Part shown: positions 44,041 to 56,222 of the stretch, in pieces
Layout of the letters: every line of letters begins with the position of its first letter
Position numbering within the stretch: the stretch's first letter is position 1
Assembly (NCBI GenBank): GCA_022749755.1
Contig: CM040451.1
Coordinates: forward strand, 2,618,871-2,682,870
Length of the DNA stretch: 64,000 bases
Direction: 5' to 3'
Source: Azadirachta indica
Lineage: Eukaryota; Streptophyta; Magnoliopsida; Sapindales; Meliaceae
The notes under the pieces: generated by a model
What the model was told of the DNA's origin: nothing
What the model saw: only the letters and a program-made list of their open reading frames with translations
Databases searched by the model: none
Position numbers and translations under genes: made by a program

Positions 44041-45104
44041 ATAATGACCTCTCCACTAAGTTCAACAAATGATTAAGAGTTCACGGGTTTCATTGTTATG
44101 CAGAAATTGTGGTTTCCAGGTGTTGAGAGTCGTATGAAAATATGTACCGTAATTATTTCAAAGAATAGTTAATCAACTAATTATTAAAAAAGTTAATAAT
44201 GTTAATAGTTACTTTAATTTTAAATAATAAATTTTTTTATTATAAATATATCTCTTTTAATATTTTATTAAAATTCTGTTAAAAATTTAGACACATTGTG
44301 AGTTTTCTGTAGCTCATTTCAAAAATCTACCTATACATGATATGAGAGTAACTTGACATGTAGTGGAGAGAGTCCCACGCTTTGATGAGAGAAACCCTTA
44401 CAATTTATAAGCCTCGAACACATATCTTTCATATAGAGTGCATATGCTCTTGCCACAGACTAGCCTGAACTTTTAAATAATAATTTAATTAGCTTTTATT
44501 TTATATACTGTCGTAAAAGTTTTATTATATTGTGTAATAAACATCCATTTTTAATAGAGAATTTATTATTTTTTTCGCGCAAACTCTAAGAATTAGGTAT
44601 AACTATTAGATAAAATTTTATTGATGAGAATAAAGGTGGAAAATAAAGTGAAAATTAGATACTCCATAAAATTAATAATGGGATGTAATGAATTCTGGCG
44701 ACTATTCATAATTAGATTTCAAACCACCTAATAATTTTTCATTAAAAATAAACATATTTCAACTTTTGGACCAATATATTTACGTGACTATATTTATCAA
44801 TACTTGAAATATATTTTCGAGAAACGTAAAATTTTCATTATATTCGAAAGTAGATTTTGAGTAATGTCGAATTAGTTTTGAGTAATATAAAAATTTGATA
44901 TACTCAAAAGTAGATTTCGAATAATATCAAATCCGTATAATTTTTAATTCAAAAGTGATTACGGGAATATTTTACTCAAAAAATTGTTATATTTTCTAAT
45001 TTTGAATAAAATTTTATCATTTAATCATTTTTTAATTTATCCTATAAAAATGGATTATTTTTAGTTAATATAGATTAATGTATCCGTTGGAGTACGGGAT
45101 ATCC

Positions 45105-45995
45105 GAAAGTCTATTAATTATTTGAAGGATACGACATTTACCCTTGATGTTTATCTTATTTATCACTTACCTCACTAATTTTGTGATATTATCTAAACAT
45201 CCACCTAACGTTAGTTTTTTTTTTTTTTGGGTTAATTAGACCCCTTAACAATGTGATGTATATATTTTGTAAGTCTTATTATATACCCTATAGTTGCCTA
45301 AAATTTCTAAACAATAATAAACATTGAATTTTTATACAATACTATTTTAAATAAAAAGCAAAAACAAAAACTCTTTTATTTTGTATTTTTATAGATAATT
45401 TAGAAAACAAAAGTCAAATATTAATGATTATGTAATATTAAAATGATAAATTTTTAATTTAAAAAGTAAAAAAATCTTAATTAAATTTAAATATTAATTT
45501 CTACAATCAAATTAACTTTAAAAATCACAAAAAAAAAATTTATGCTTATATAAGGAGTTTTTACTAAGAAATGTTCACAAGAAGTTTGCATCCAAAAAAA
45601 ATTAAAGAAAAAATTTTTGTTAATTTTTATATTTATTTAACTTAATTTTGGTCTAAAAAAAATTATATCGTCATTCTTTGCAACTCTAGATAGTAACATC
45701 AATCTATTATATTAAGAGATTATAGACTAAAGGTTACAAATGAATGTTAAAATATAATTTTTTAGTCTGTAGTGGAACTCTTGCTTCATGAGAGCAAGTG
45801 TATATATCTTAAATTGGATTTGGGTCAAGTTGAATCAACCCATATTGATCTTTTTCCAAGAGTTAAATGATCATGTTAACAAGAATATCTGGTGATAGAG
45901 GTTTTTTTGAATAATATCACAAAATTAGAGAGCGATGTAATAAATAGGTTAAACATGGAGTGTAATGGTTGTTTTCCATAGTAAATAGTGTTTAC
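45105..45995. mobile_element. Element with inverted ends inside copy A
   Basis: 45110-45190 is approximately the reverse complement of 45895-45980: ATCACAAAATTAG at one end matches CTAATTTTGTGAT at the other, and TTTATCTTATTTATCACTTACC matches the complement of the ATGTAATAAATAGGTTAAAC region. The interior is AT-rich with a T14 run at 45218 and no coding. Boundaries are approximate. Confidence 0.5.
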
Positions 45996-46009
45996 TTATT
46001 ATTTTAATT

Positions 46010-46385
46010 CTATTTTCCGGTGCATCACCTTAGGACTAAAGGGACCATTCAAGCAGTTGCAGAGTCCTACGGTTGCCTGTAAGCAATGGCAGAGCTACAC
46101 AGTGTCTGCAGTGGCCCTGACCACTGTAGGTTCTAAAAAGGAAAATTGAAATTCATAGGTATAAATTGTTAATTTAATTTTTAAAATTTTATTTTTAATA
46201 TTTAAATCCTAAAAATTTTGAATCATTATATTTTAACTATCAAAATTAGTAATCTTAGATCTATCTCCTCCTCCCTGTGGATACTAAAAAAATTTTAAAT
46301 TTTTAGGTATAAATTTTTAATTAAGCTCTTCAAATTATATTCTTATTATTTTAGCCCTTAAAAATTTTAAATTTTTCTCTAAATT
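46010..46385. repeat. Dispersed repeat with GCAGTGG end, copy A
   Basis: Matches 60735-61130: CCATTCAAGCAGT, a GC-richer head, then an AT-rich body with the module AATTTT..GGTATAAAT..TTTAATT repeated about twice. The head resembles the GTGGCGGAGCCA-type ends common in plant repeats. No coding sequence. Confidence 0.6.
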
Positions 46386-47173
46386 GTAAGGATATATACA
46401 TATTATATACATATATATATATAAGACAGATCAAGGACTCTTTTTATTTATACAAAATTTTACATTATTTATAGACCGTTGAATCCACGCATATCTAATG
46501 GTTGAAATTGAATCTCACCATATAGCTAATGCATAATTAACACATGTATTAGATTTAATCTCAATCGTTGGATGTATTTAAATTATCAACTTACAAATAA
46601 TGTAAAAATTTTTTTGTATCCCTTGGGTCACTATTCAACATGGGTGATCCATACAAGGTAGGCATCCTTTAGGGGGGCATCTAAGCGCCACCTAGAATGT
46701 ATAGGGCATCTCTCTTCGAAGGCCGCCGTGACCCAATCACGGACGGCAACCGTGACCTAATCATGGACATTTTCCATGTGACATGAACCATATGGTGGCA
46801 TCTACTGCTTAGAGGAAGTTATAATAGCCTCTGTCACCATATGTTTAAAAGTTGTAAATCCTGCGACTTCTTACTTAAGTGAGCTTCTTATGCAATAGGT
46901 ATGCTTCGCATTTCTCACAAACTTCATATCTTTAGAGCATTTAATCATGTATTACATTTTTCACTAAGCATCCTTTACTATGCATTGATGGTTTTGGGCT
47001 TCCATGTTGAATTGCTCCAACATGGGTAAGCATATGGCAAATGGTGCATTGCTTTATGATATCGCAAAGGTCTTTCCTCTACAATGAAGCTTCCATGTAC
47101 CTATAACCATATGAACTTTCTATATTGATACTTATAGTTTTTTGGACTTATTGCTAAGCATTTATGGAGCTAA
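46386..47173. other. Spacer, no gene seen
   Basis: A short GC-richer stretch at 46660-46800 carries a direct repeat (CCGTGACCCAATCACGGAC / CCGTGACCTAATCATGGAC). No exon is recognised. Confidence 0.4.
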
Positions 47174-47601
47174 TGTTGAAAGGTGGAGGGTTTATATTAT
47201 AAAAGGAGATAAATTTGCTAAGAATAATTATGGACAGGGAAGGAAAAAAAAGTTTATAATCTTATTGATTTCTAATTTTTAGCTTGATATACAATGGAAA
47301 AACGCACCCCTATTTATAGTATGGCACCTCCTTAACCAATGGTTAAGATTATGCCGATACACATCTAATCTAATGTTACAAATTTACTGCTAGAAGTATA
47401 CATAATAATATCTAGATATTAATTATAAATATATAGATATTTATTATATTTATCTAGATTTTTATTACTAATATTTAGATATTTATTTTATAAATATCTA
47501 GATATTTTCTTAAAAATTTATAAAAATTGGGCCACATTATTCTTAGGCCCAAATCTTACAAGTTCAATTTATTTTGGCCCAAATCAAGTTTAATTATAAC
47601 A
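47174..47601 (-). repeat. 3' LTR of the 47-51.5 kb copia element
   Basis: Starts TGTTATAATTAAACTTG at 47601 on the minus strand, right after the AAGTTTAAGGGGGG polypurine tract, and ends at 47174. Confidence 0.9.
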
Positions 47602-48230
47602 ACCCCCCTTAAACTTCATTTAGTGATCCTAATAGTCTTCGCAACACACAAAATATTTCATTCTTTCAAAGGCTTGGTAAAGATGTCAGCAATTTAGTCT
47701 TGTGTCTTCACGTACTCTATTAGTACATCCTTTCTGTCAATGCATTCTCTTATGTAGTGGTAGCGAGTGTCAATGAGTTTGCTTTGATCGTGGAATATTG
47801 GATTCTTTGCCAATGCCATCATTGTTTTGTTATTAATATAAATCTTAGTTGGCATTTCTTATGACCATCCCAACTCCTTTAAGAGATTTCTTAGCCAAAC
47901 TGAATAGCAAACACATGATGTTACAGCCACATTCTCAACTTCACAAGCTGAAAGAGTGACTATCGATTGCTTCTTTGACATCCAAGTGAAAGCAGTGTCA
48001 CCCATGAAAAATACAAATCCAGTTGTGCTTTTTCGATCATCCATATCTCCACCTGAGTCACTATCACTAAATGCAACAAGCTTATAGTCATTAGAAAATG
48101 AATAAAATAGACCAAAACCAATTATACCTTTGAGATAGCGAAGGATTCTTTTTGCAACTTTGAAATGGGTAGTTGTTAGCATCTCCATGTAGTGACTAAC
48201 TAGCCCAACAGCATATAAGATATCAGGCCT
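47602..48230 (-). pseudogene. Copia RNase H
   Basis: The open stretch 47859-48188 carries RILRYLKGIIGFGLFYSFSN, SDSDSGGDMDDRKSTTGFVF and KKQSIVTLSACEVE, the usual start of copia RNase H. Just past its stop the frame continues as KIYINNKTMMALAKNPIFHD, then HYIRECIDRKDV and IADIFTKPLK to about 47640. The family YVDN motif has become YINN at about 47829-47840 (GAT to AAT), removing a catalytic Asp. In-frame stops confirm loss of function. Confidence 0.85.
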
Positions 48231-49190
48231 TGTTTAAGTAGGTAATGTAAACTTCCAACCAATCTCTTGAAAAGGGTTAATTTACTCTTTCTTCTTCATC
48301 ATGGTTCAACAGCTTCACTCCATATTCAACTGATGTGCTTATTGGCTTGCAGTTATTTATCTTAAATCTCTTAAAGATCTCTTTTGTATAGCTTTCTTGT
48401 GAGATGAAAATTTCATCTTCCTTTTGCTTGACTTTAATGCCAAGGTAGTAAGTCATTAATCCAATGTCAGTCATCTCTAACTCCTTAGTCATTGCTTTCT
48501 TAAACTCTTCAAACGTACTTAGATTGCTTCTAGTAAAGATTAAATCATTCACGTACAAGTACACGATTAAAACATCTCCATCTTTCATCTTTATAGAGAG
48601 CACATGTTCGTAGGGGCACTTGGTGAAGCCATTATTTTAGAAGTACTTGTCTATTCGACTATTCTATGTTCTTGGTGCTTGACCCATAGAGAGCTTTCTT
48701 CAAGTTCAAGACTTTGTCTTCATATTCCTTTACTTCATAGCTCAAAGGTTGCTCGATGTAGACTTTCCTTCAAGTACTTTATTAAGAAAAGTAAACTTTA
48801 CATCCATTTGATAAATCTTCCATTTATTTTGAGCTGCCAAGGAAATGATTAGTCTAATAGTTTCTAATTGAGCAACAAGAGCAAATACCTCATCATAGTC
48901 AATTCTAGCTCGTTGACTATAGCCTTTCACAGCAAGTCTTGCCTTGTATCGTTCGGTCTCTCCATTTGCATTCTTCTTCACCTTATACACCCATTTGACA
49001 TTGATGGCTTTATCTCCTTTAAAAAAAGTAATGAGTTCACATGTGTCATTCTTCTTAATGGCCTTGATTTCTTTGTCTATCGCAGCTCTCCGTTTTTCTT
49101 ATTGCACAACATCTTGAAAGTTCACAGGTTCGCAGTCAGCAAAGAAGCAGAAAAAAGTGAGATTTTCCATCCTGTCGTTCACCTTGTATA
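48231..49190 (-). pseudogene. Copia reverse transcriptase (RVT_2)
   Basis: Two main open stretches, 48742-48990 (KWVYKVKKNANGETERYKAR, LAVKGYSQRARIDYDEVFA, YQMDVKFTFLN) and 48277-48603 (DVLIVYLYVNDLIFTRSN, YYLGIKVKQ). The palm motif, normally YVDD, is YVND at about 48544-48555, and the other catalytic Asp block QMDV is retained. A frameshift and stops near 48610-48740 separate the halves. The upstream part at 49000-49190 (KAINVKWVYK context) links to integrase. Confidence 0.9.
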
Positions 49191-49419
49191 GATCTTGGAG
49201 ACTCCTTATACGTTCTTCATTTCTTTTAGTTAAAAAGGATGGTGGTAAATTATTATCATCAACTCTTCTTAGCGAACTTGGTGGTGTTACAGGTTCTTGT
49301 TGATGTTCTTCTTGTTATCTTATTAATGTCTCCTTATTCTCTTCAAATTGGGGAAGGAAATTGAAATCATCTATATCAGGACCAAAATCTCATTCTCTCT
49401 TTTCATCAAATATCACATC

Positions 49420-50590
49420 TCAACTAACCATGACCTTTTTGTTGTTCAGGTTGTACAACTTATAGCCTTTTGAATTTGAGTCATAGCCGATGAAGATAAA
49501 ACTCTCACTTTTATTATCCAGCATCGTTCTTCTTTTGTTTAATACATGCACATAAGCTATACCTCTAAAAACTCTTAGATGAGATATGTCAGACTTTTTT
49601 CCACTCCAAACTTCTTGTTGCGTTTTTCCCCACACACTTCGAGTAGGAGATCAGTTGGATAAATGCACCGCACATGCCACAGTTTCAACCCAATAACGGT
49701 TTTGGCAATTTTTGCTTTGAAGCACGCTTTATGCCATGTCAAGAATGGTTTTATTTTCTCTCTCAGCAACACTATTTTGTTAAGGGAGATTTTGGAACAA
49801 TTAGAAAATGATGGATTTTATTTACTTTACAGAACTCTCGAAACTCTTTCGAAGTAAATTCTTCTCTATGATCGGATCTCATGGACTTGATTTTGCATCC
49901 AATTTCATTCTCTACGAGTGCTTTAAATTTTTGAACACTGCAAAAACTTTAGAATTTTCTTTCAAAAAATACACCCATGTTTTTCTTGAATAATCATTAA
50001 TGAAAAGAAGAAAATAATTACTCTTACTTAGAGAGCTTGGCTTAATAGGACCACATATATCGGTGTGTATAAGTTCAAGTGGTTTCTTCGAATCTCATGC
50101 AAGGTAGTCCTTTCACAATTTTCTTCTTAGATAGCAATTTCAAACCTCCAAAATTGAGATGCCTAAGTCGAAGATGCATAGCCATGATGCATCCTTGTAG
50201 CAAGCCTTAAGACATTTTGCTACATCATTTTGAATATTTAACAAAAACATTCTATTCTTGAACATTTCCACCTTTGTAATTAAATTACTTTTATTTTCTC
50301 TTATAAAAAGACTATAATCTTTTATACGGATATCATAACCTTTTTCTAAAAGTTGTCCCAAGCTTAAAATATTGTTTTTCTAATTGGACTCATAATAAAC
50401 ATTTGAAATAAATTGATGCCTTCTATTTGTCAAGCGAATAAGGATGTTACCTTTGCCTTTTATAGGTATTTAGGACTCATCCCCGAAAAAAACATTGCCA
50501 CTCACTGATTCATCAAGCTCCATGAACATATTCTTGCTTCCACACATGTAATTGCTTTCGTTGATATCGAGGTACCAAATTATTACAATA
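49420..50590 (-). pseudogene. Copia protease, pre-integrase and integrase
   Basis: From right to left: the protease region WYLDINESNYMCGS (normally Asp-Thr/Ser-Gly; here Asp-Ile-Asn), a pre-integrase region with LRHLNFGGLKLLSKKK, an integrase core in several frames with an interrupted EFTSKEF block, and the conserved integrase tail at 49635-49420 (SHLRVFRGIAYVHV, ESFIFIGYDSNSKGYKLYN). Several nonsense codons are present. Confidence 0.8.
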
Positions 50591-51108
50591 ATACACTCAA
50601 ATTTCAAATATATGGAGCGAAGAATTTTCTCCATAATTCGAACATTACTTAAGCTTTCTCTATTTCTTTTTAAATGATTAACAACCGCCAAAACTCTAGA
50701 AAATTACTCAAAAATTGATTCACATTCTTTCATATATAAATATTCAAACTTACCTCGTAGAGTTTAAAGAAATACCTGCTTCACTCTTTCAACACCTTTG
50801 TATAAAGTTTAAAGAATCTGCTATGATTCTTTGTCGATGGTTGCATTTGAAACCTTTTTAAAGCCATCTTCATCCAATGCTTGCTAGATGAAGTAAAGAG
50901 TTTTCTTGTCTCTCTTTACAAAATCCTTCAAAAGATATTTTTGTGCTTGAGTAAGGTTGGCCTCATCTTTCGGCACATTAAACTCTTTCTCTACAACTTT
51001 CCACGTATCTTGAGCTCCTAACAAAGCCTTTATCTTGATACTCTAATTATTGTTGTTGCTTTTGGTGAGCATTGGAAGTTGTAAGAGAACCATTTCATTA
51101 TTTGCCAT
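50590..51108 (-). pseudogene. Copia gag, with second half deleted
   Basis: Starts with ATG at 51106-51108 (MANNEMVLLQ), then LPMLTKSNNNN and TWKVVEKEFNVPKDEA, matching the gag at 167. The open stretch 50470-50691 includes NHLKRNRESLSNVRIMEKIL and RSIYLKFEC, then runs within a few residues directly into the protease block WYLDI. The CCHC knuckle and surrounding approximately 350 bp present in the related element at 0-1 kb are therefore deleted here. Stops also lie in the first half. Confidence 0.8.
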
Positions 51109-51124
51109 CGTCACTCATACCTTT

Positions 51125-51137
51125 ACTCTGATACCAC
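51125..51137 (-). other. Primer-binding site of the 47-51.5 kb copia element
   Basis: Minus-strand GTGGTATCAGAGT, almost the exact complement of the initiator tRNA-Met 3' end, two bases from the LTR. Confidence 0.9.
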
Positions 51138-51139
51138 TT

Positions 51140-51547
51140 TGTTAAAAGTTGGAGGGATTATATTATAAAAGGAGATAAATTTGCTAGGAATAATTATGAA
51201 CAAGGAAGGAAGAATAAGCTTACAATCATATTGATTTTTAATTTTTGACTTGACATACAATAGAAGAACTTACCCTTATTTATAGTATGGCATCTTCTTA
51301 ACCAATTATTAGGATTATGCTAACACACATCTAATCCAATAGTTACAAATTTTCTTCTCAAAGCATACATAATAATATCTAAATATTAACTATAAATATC
51401 TAGATATTTATTATATTTATATAAATTTTTATTACTAAATATCTAGATATTTTCTTAAAAATTTTTAAAAATTGGGCCACATTATTCTTAGGCCCAAATC
51501 TTACAAGCTCAATTTATTTTGGGCCAAATCAAGTTTAATTTTTAACA
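51140..51547 (-). repeat. 5' LTR of the 47-51.5 kb copia element
   Basis: Minus strand TGTTAAAAATTAAACTTG to ...CTTTTAACA. Contains a TATA-like region and paired TATCTAGATATTT repeats, as in the 3' LTR. Confidence 0.9.
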
Positions 51548-52179
51548 ACGAAATGGTTCACCATAGGTATAAAATAGTATAGATAAAGTATTATATCTAT
51601 CATCACTGATGACGTTCCATTTGTATATTGTGACTATTGTCGGTTATCCTTTAGATGCATGCTTCTATAAGGATATTTAGTTTAGGAATTTCTTTTGAAA
51701 AGGAAGAGCTACTTAATATTATTCCTTTTTTATTTTAGTAAAAAATATGATAATATTTTCTGAAAAAGGAAGAGACCTTGTAATATTTTGAGGGAAAAGA
51801 TAATGTAAAGTAATTGGAACTTAAATGTTTGGGATAATGAAGAGATAGAAAAAGAGATAAAAAATAAACAATCCTTGTAGATGCTTTGCACAAAGTTTGG
51901 TTGTCTTTCCACTTTAATAGTGTTGTGCATATCTTTCAAAGGAGAAGTGAGAGGGATCTAAGTCAATGCTACCTCTATCTTAGGCTGCTGTAACCCCAAG
52001 TAATGTTGTCTATATTAACAATAGTATCTCTCATGCTAATTTCCATTGATAGAATCTTGCAGGATTTGTCCATTTGATTAGCGGTATGGTGATAATATCT
52101 GTATCATAGGTATCTCTAATGATTTAGGGGATTCTCACTGCAAGGTATATTTAGTTAGTGGCACCAAATTCTTCTTGAC
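51548..52179. other. Spacer, no gene seen
   Basis: The small minus-strand open frame at 51730-51939 has no recognisable motif. Confidence 0.4.
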
Positions 52180-52930
52180 ATGATTTGCTACTTTAAGGAC
52201 ATGTTGCCAAGCTTGATGTTATATCTATCTATAACTTTGGCATAGGCTATAGTTACTCTTTACTAGTATAAGTTCAAGTGCTTCTATGATGTTTTTTTAT
52301 TTCTCATCTAACTTCTCTAGTTTTCTTAAGATAGCAAAAGTTGGTGGATTTTCATATGTTAGAATTGTTTTGTTAGTAAGGATGTTGCATTTAACTGGTG
52401 TTATGGCCTATATGCCATATTACCATCAAATTGGGAAAAATTGATGGCAAATATTAGTGAAATCCTATACGGCTAAAATGCTTCATTAAGGTAATCTAGT
52501 TAGTAAATTATTCGTGTACTTTCTTGCTAAGAATATTTAAATAAGACTTATTAGTGGCCTTGGCTTCTTCATTTCCCTATAGGTAATATAATGTTGATCA
52601 CCTATGTTTGATGTCATGATAAGTTAAGGTTATTTCCACTTGTTTGCTCATTAATGATGTGTTATTGTCCATGATAAGGTATAGAGGACGTAAAACTAGC
52701 ATATGATGTACTCCTTGTAAAGTTAGCTATGACAAAGTCAAAACCGATAACTTTCTTAAAAGGAATTGCTTCCACCTATTTAGAGAAGAATTTTGTTACG
52801 ACCAATACCCAGTTATAAAAACATACTATATGACGAATTGCTTGTATAAGATCCAGCCCTAAAGTGCTAAAAGGCAAAGGTGGATTCATGTCTTGCATTC
52901 ATTTTAGTGTTGGCAATATTTTGTCCTAAA
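52180..52930 (-). pseudogene. Ty3/gypsy integrase remnant in duplication copy B
   Basis: The minus strand from about 52900 reads WPF / LGLDLIQAI (family W-G-x-D-x-I-G-P), then LVVTKFFSK, a stop, VEAIPFKKVIGF and, past frameshifts, MDN and YHDIKHR-like blocks. Near 52330-52180 there is ALELI / AKVIDRYN-like text of the region after the integrase core. Many stops; clearly a fossil. It matches 41440-41860 in copy A. Confidence 0.65.
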
Positions 52931-54490
52931 TTTTGTGAGTTCTTTATAGTGATTGATTCTACATTTTGTACTGATGCAAGTAAGGTCATTCACTTCAATG
53001 AATTTAAGGCTCCCAATCTTAAAGTGATTAGACCCTATGGGCCATCATATGTTATAAATGATTCGACTATTTCTCCCTTTTCGATTGTAATGTTTAAGGA
53101 TTGCCTTAGCGGGTACTTGTGAATATTCCTTTCATTTCTTCAAGATTGCACTTATCTCATAATTCTTTAGTAGAGAAATTGCTTGGAATTACATTGTCAT
53201 CCCATTAGGATATCTTAACTAAGAAGGATGTTTCTTGGGCAACTTCAATAAGTATGATGAACTAGTTAAGTGAGGAAAATGTATTATTCAAGTAGCACAT
53301 TGTTGATATATACCTCTACTAGCTTATTTTCGCCTTTTCAATAATGATATTCTAGCACCAGGTTGTGAAAATATTTAATAAAGTTTAAGACAGATTTGAT
53401 TATTGGTGCTTGGAAGATAACGTTATAGTAGCATCACTTTTTACTCACTTTGAAAGTATTTCTAGTAGAATTTGGATACGAAGTCCCTGTATAGTTGTAT
53501 GAATTTTCGTAGTAATGAAGCATACCAAGAATATGCTCACCATGTTAGGAATTTGGAGACCTTAAGGCATAAACTCTCGTTATGGGCATGTACCCTGAGG
53601 GCATTAATGAAATGAGTGATATGCTCTCTATGGTTGCCCTATTTTCCATCAAGCAACTTAAACTTTGGAGTTCTGTAGCCTTTTAAATAGGGCTTTTGCA
53701 TGATCTTCTTTTGAAAAGTATGCATTGACAAATATTTTACCTCTAATGCTATTAGACTTTGCATGTATTACGTCATGAAGGATATCAGGTCTGCATGAAT
53801 AAAAAGGAATTTAGCTTTTAGTTAGAGAAAACCCACAATGTCATTCTGTCTAGTCTCATTCATTTTCCTGCCATTAGACAAGGAGAAAGGATTAGAGTAG
53901 TTACGCCCATCACAGCTCGCAAGTCTTTCATCTCTTTGCATATATCTTGCACCATCTATATCAAAAGAGTAATATTAATATAACTAGCATACTTAATATT
54001 ACCCTATTGTTCTTCTTGAGCATTGTCGAGTGGTATCTGTATGATAAAAAACTCAACATGGTTGCCTCCATTAGTTCGATTGTTGTTCTTTTTTACCACC
54101 ATATTTCATAAAATCTTAGCCAAACTCCCTAATAAAGTCATCAAAATGTTACAGGAGAAATTCACTCAAGCCCGTGTTGGATTCTAATTGGTTGTATACT
54201 TAAACAAGCTCAAAATGTGCTCTATGAACTTCAATATTGATGGTCTTTCAAATCCAAGTTGAACTTTTACACTTTTTGAATTACAGGGAATAAGGCCTAC
54301 TATGACTCTTAAATCTTAACTAATAGCCTAAAAATCATGATGTTGTAATCTTAAAAGATTGGTAGGCTGACTAAAAGAATCCATTACCGCTCCTACTACT
54401 ACTTTCATAATATTCAATAAGGTACGAGACTTAAATTATAAGTCTAGAAGATAATGAGAGAGATAGTTTCAATAGCTATGTAAAGGAACT
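52931..54490. other. Non-coding part of copy B
   Basis: Upstream region of the gypsy remnant. 54060-54330 aligns with 42480-42740 (shared AGGAGAAATTCACTCAAGC and GGATTCTAATTG). No frame survives. Confidence 0.5.
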
Positions 54491-55981
54491 TGATAAGTGA
54501 GTATTTTACTTATGAACTAATAACATTTAAGCTTAAATATTGGTAAAATATCCTCAACTCAAGTCCTTATTTTATAAATTTGTATTTTTGTTTATAAGGA
54601 AGCAAGAAAAACAAAATTAAATAGAGTTTGGTGCAAATTAGGCTAAAGGAACAGAAACTGTCATCTTAAATATAGATTACTATAATGATCAAAGCTTCAT
54701 CTATATAACTCAAAGTCGCGTTTTGTTTATGTTTGTGAAAACTAGACATCCGAAGCTTTAAAATGATATGTCAAGCTGTAGTAGTAGTTATGGTACGCCT
54801 GTGCCATGAAGGCACGTGACCACATCATGCTCTATGCCTTTCCACATGAAGAAGAGCAAAGAAGCATCAGGCATAAAGTAGCAAGGGTGGTGAGCCCGCA
54901 CACTGTTTTTAACCACCCTGCACACCTTTCACGTCTCCCACAACTCAAATGACATTCGTAAAGCATTTTTGTCCATTGGATCAAGTTTAGATGGCTAGAT
55001 GTGAACAAGACCAAGGGTTTTGTGTTTTTCTCATTTTGATAGCCATTGTTAAGTATAAAAGAGAGTTTAGAGTGAGAAACACAAGGAGGAGAGATGCGCT
55101 GAATTTTTTAGAGAAAAGGGTTTGGAGTTCAACAATTTCTTGAAGATTCTTAAAGAATTCTTGAAGAATTGGAGTTTAAAACTTCTCTTAATTCAAATTT
55201 TCTCTTTTCCTTCACTTTATCTCTTGAAATTTATATTTTTTAATATTGTTTTTATTATGTTTACATTTATGAATTTTTGGATGATAATTGCAACGGATTT
55301 TTTTATGTTAGACTTAATGTAATAGTTTAGAAACTTGATGAGTTTATTTGAGTATGTTTTGATGGATTCGCATTTTGTTCATTTGCGTTCCTCTATGATT
55401 AATGCCTTTAATTTGTTAATTGATGAATTAGTTGATTGATGATGAATAAATTGATTCTTGGGAGAGATTAATTTGTTTATCAGATTAAGTAAACATATTT
55501 TAGGTAGTTGTGAGACCGTGAGGAGATCAACACCTAGATAATCAAATTGACACTTAAGATATTGTAAAACTGAGAGGTGATTAAGTCTTTTGTAGTTAAT
55601 TATGGGTAGAGCATAAAGAACGTGTAATTTAACCAAGTCAGATAGGGATATCGACATGGTTAGTTATACATAAAATTTTGTTCGGCATTTAGGAGAGGAA
55701 ACAAGGTCGTTTTATTACTTATGATTAACGAATTGAATTGTAATGCATTAGCAATCGCTAATTAGAAAATACATGGGGTTAAATAAGTGATATCAAGACC
55801 CTATAACTATTATCATAAAAAATTTTCTTAATTTAACTTAATTTGTTATTTGATTATGCTTTTATATCTAAATTTGTTTCATGAAATTAGGTTGTCTAGA
55901 TAAAATTAAGTTTCCATAGCCATAATATTTAGCTTTAATTTTAAAATTCAATCCTTGTAGGTTCTACACTTTTACTTATCA
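54491..55981. mobile_element. 1.49-kb TG..CA insertion, solo-LTR-like
   Basis: Begins TGATAAGTGAGTATTTTACT and ends TTTTACTTATCA, so it has TG..CA ends with a 9-bp inverted match (TGATAAGTG/ACTTATCA). It interrupts copy B, because the flanking blocks are adjacent in copy A. Internally, GTTAAGTATAAAAGAGAG near 55050 is a TATA-like box followed by an A/G-rich leader-like stretch, as in an LTR. No gag or pol, primer site or second copy is seen. No clear target duplication. A non-autonomous TIR element is the alternative. Confidence 0.5.
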
Positions 55982-56222
55982 CTTTATTACTTTTCATGAC
56001 CTATGCGCTTACAATTAAAAGACACACATTGGTGTAATTGCAAATAAAACTCAGAAAACCAAGGATATCTTGTAACCACTTCAGATTAAGATCAGATAGA
56101 CTCACTTGTTATGTATTCTATACTTTTGCTTAGAAGTAGACATATTTAAGTTTAAGGAAAAGATGTTTTGGGAGCTAGAAATGACCAAGTTGATGCCTAT
56201 ATGTACAAAGAAGACGCGAGGA

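Larger units (their letters stand above)
41313..46385. repeat. Segmental duplication, copy A
   Basis: Collinear with 52340-61130. Matches are clear at 41440-41960 (integrase remnant), 42480-42770, 42890-43080, 43140-43480, 43840-44130, 44550-44630 and 46010-46385. The CACTA element interrupts its left edge. Copy A lacks the 1.5-kb and 1.9-kb insertions of copy B, but has its own inverted-repeat insertion at 45105-45995. Confidence 0.7.
47174..51547 (-). mobile_element. Ty1/copia element with both LTRs, coding region decayed
   Basis: The LTRs (3' LTR 47174-47601, 5' LTR 51140-51547) are alignable end to end. Both begin TGTTA..AATTAAACTTGATTTGG on the minus strand and share GGGCCACATTATTCTTAGGCCC (both strands) and TATCTAGATATT repeats. 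A primer site is at 51125-51137 and a polypurine tract at 47602-47615. Gag, protease, integrase, reverse transcriptase and RNase H follow in copia order. No matching 5-bp target duplication is evident (GCTAA against ACGAA). It is the same family as the element at 0-2 kb (gag and pre-integrase text match). Confidence 0.9.

Noticed and set aside
48604..49191. Plus-strand frames of 82 and 107 residues
   Set aside because: Antisense of copia reverse transcriptase on the minus strand.
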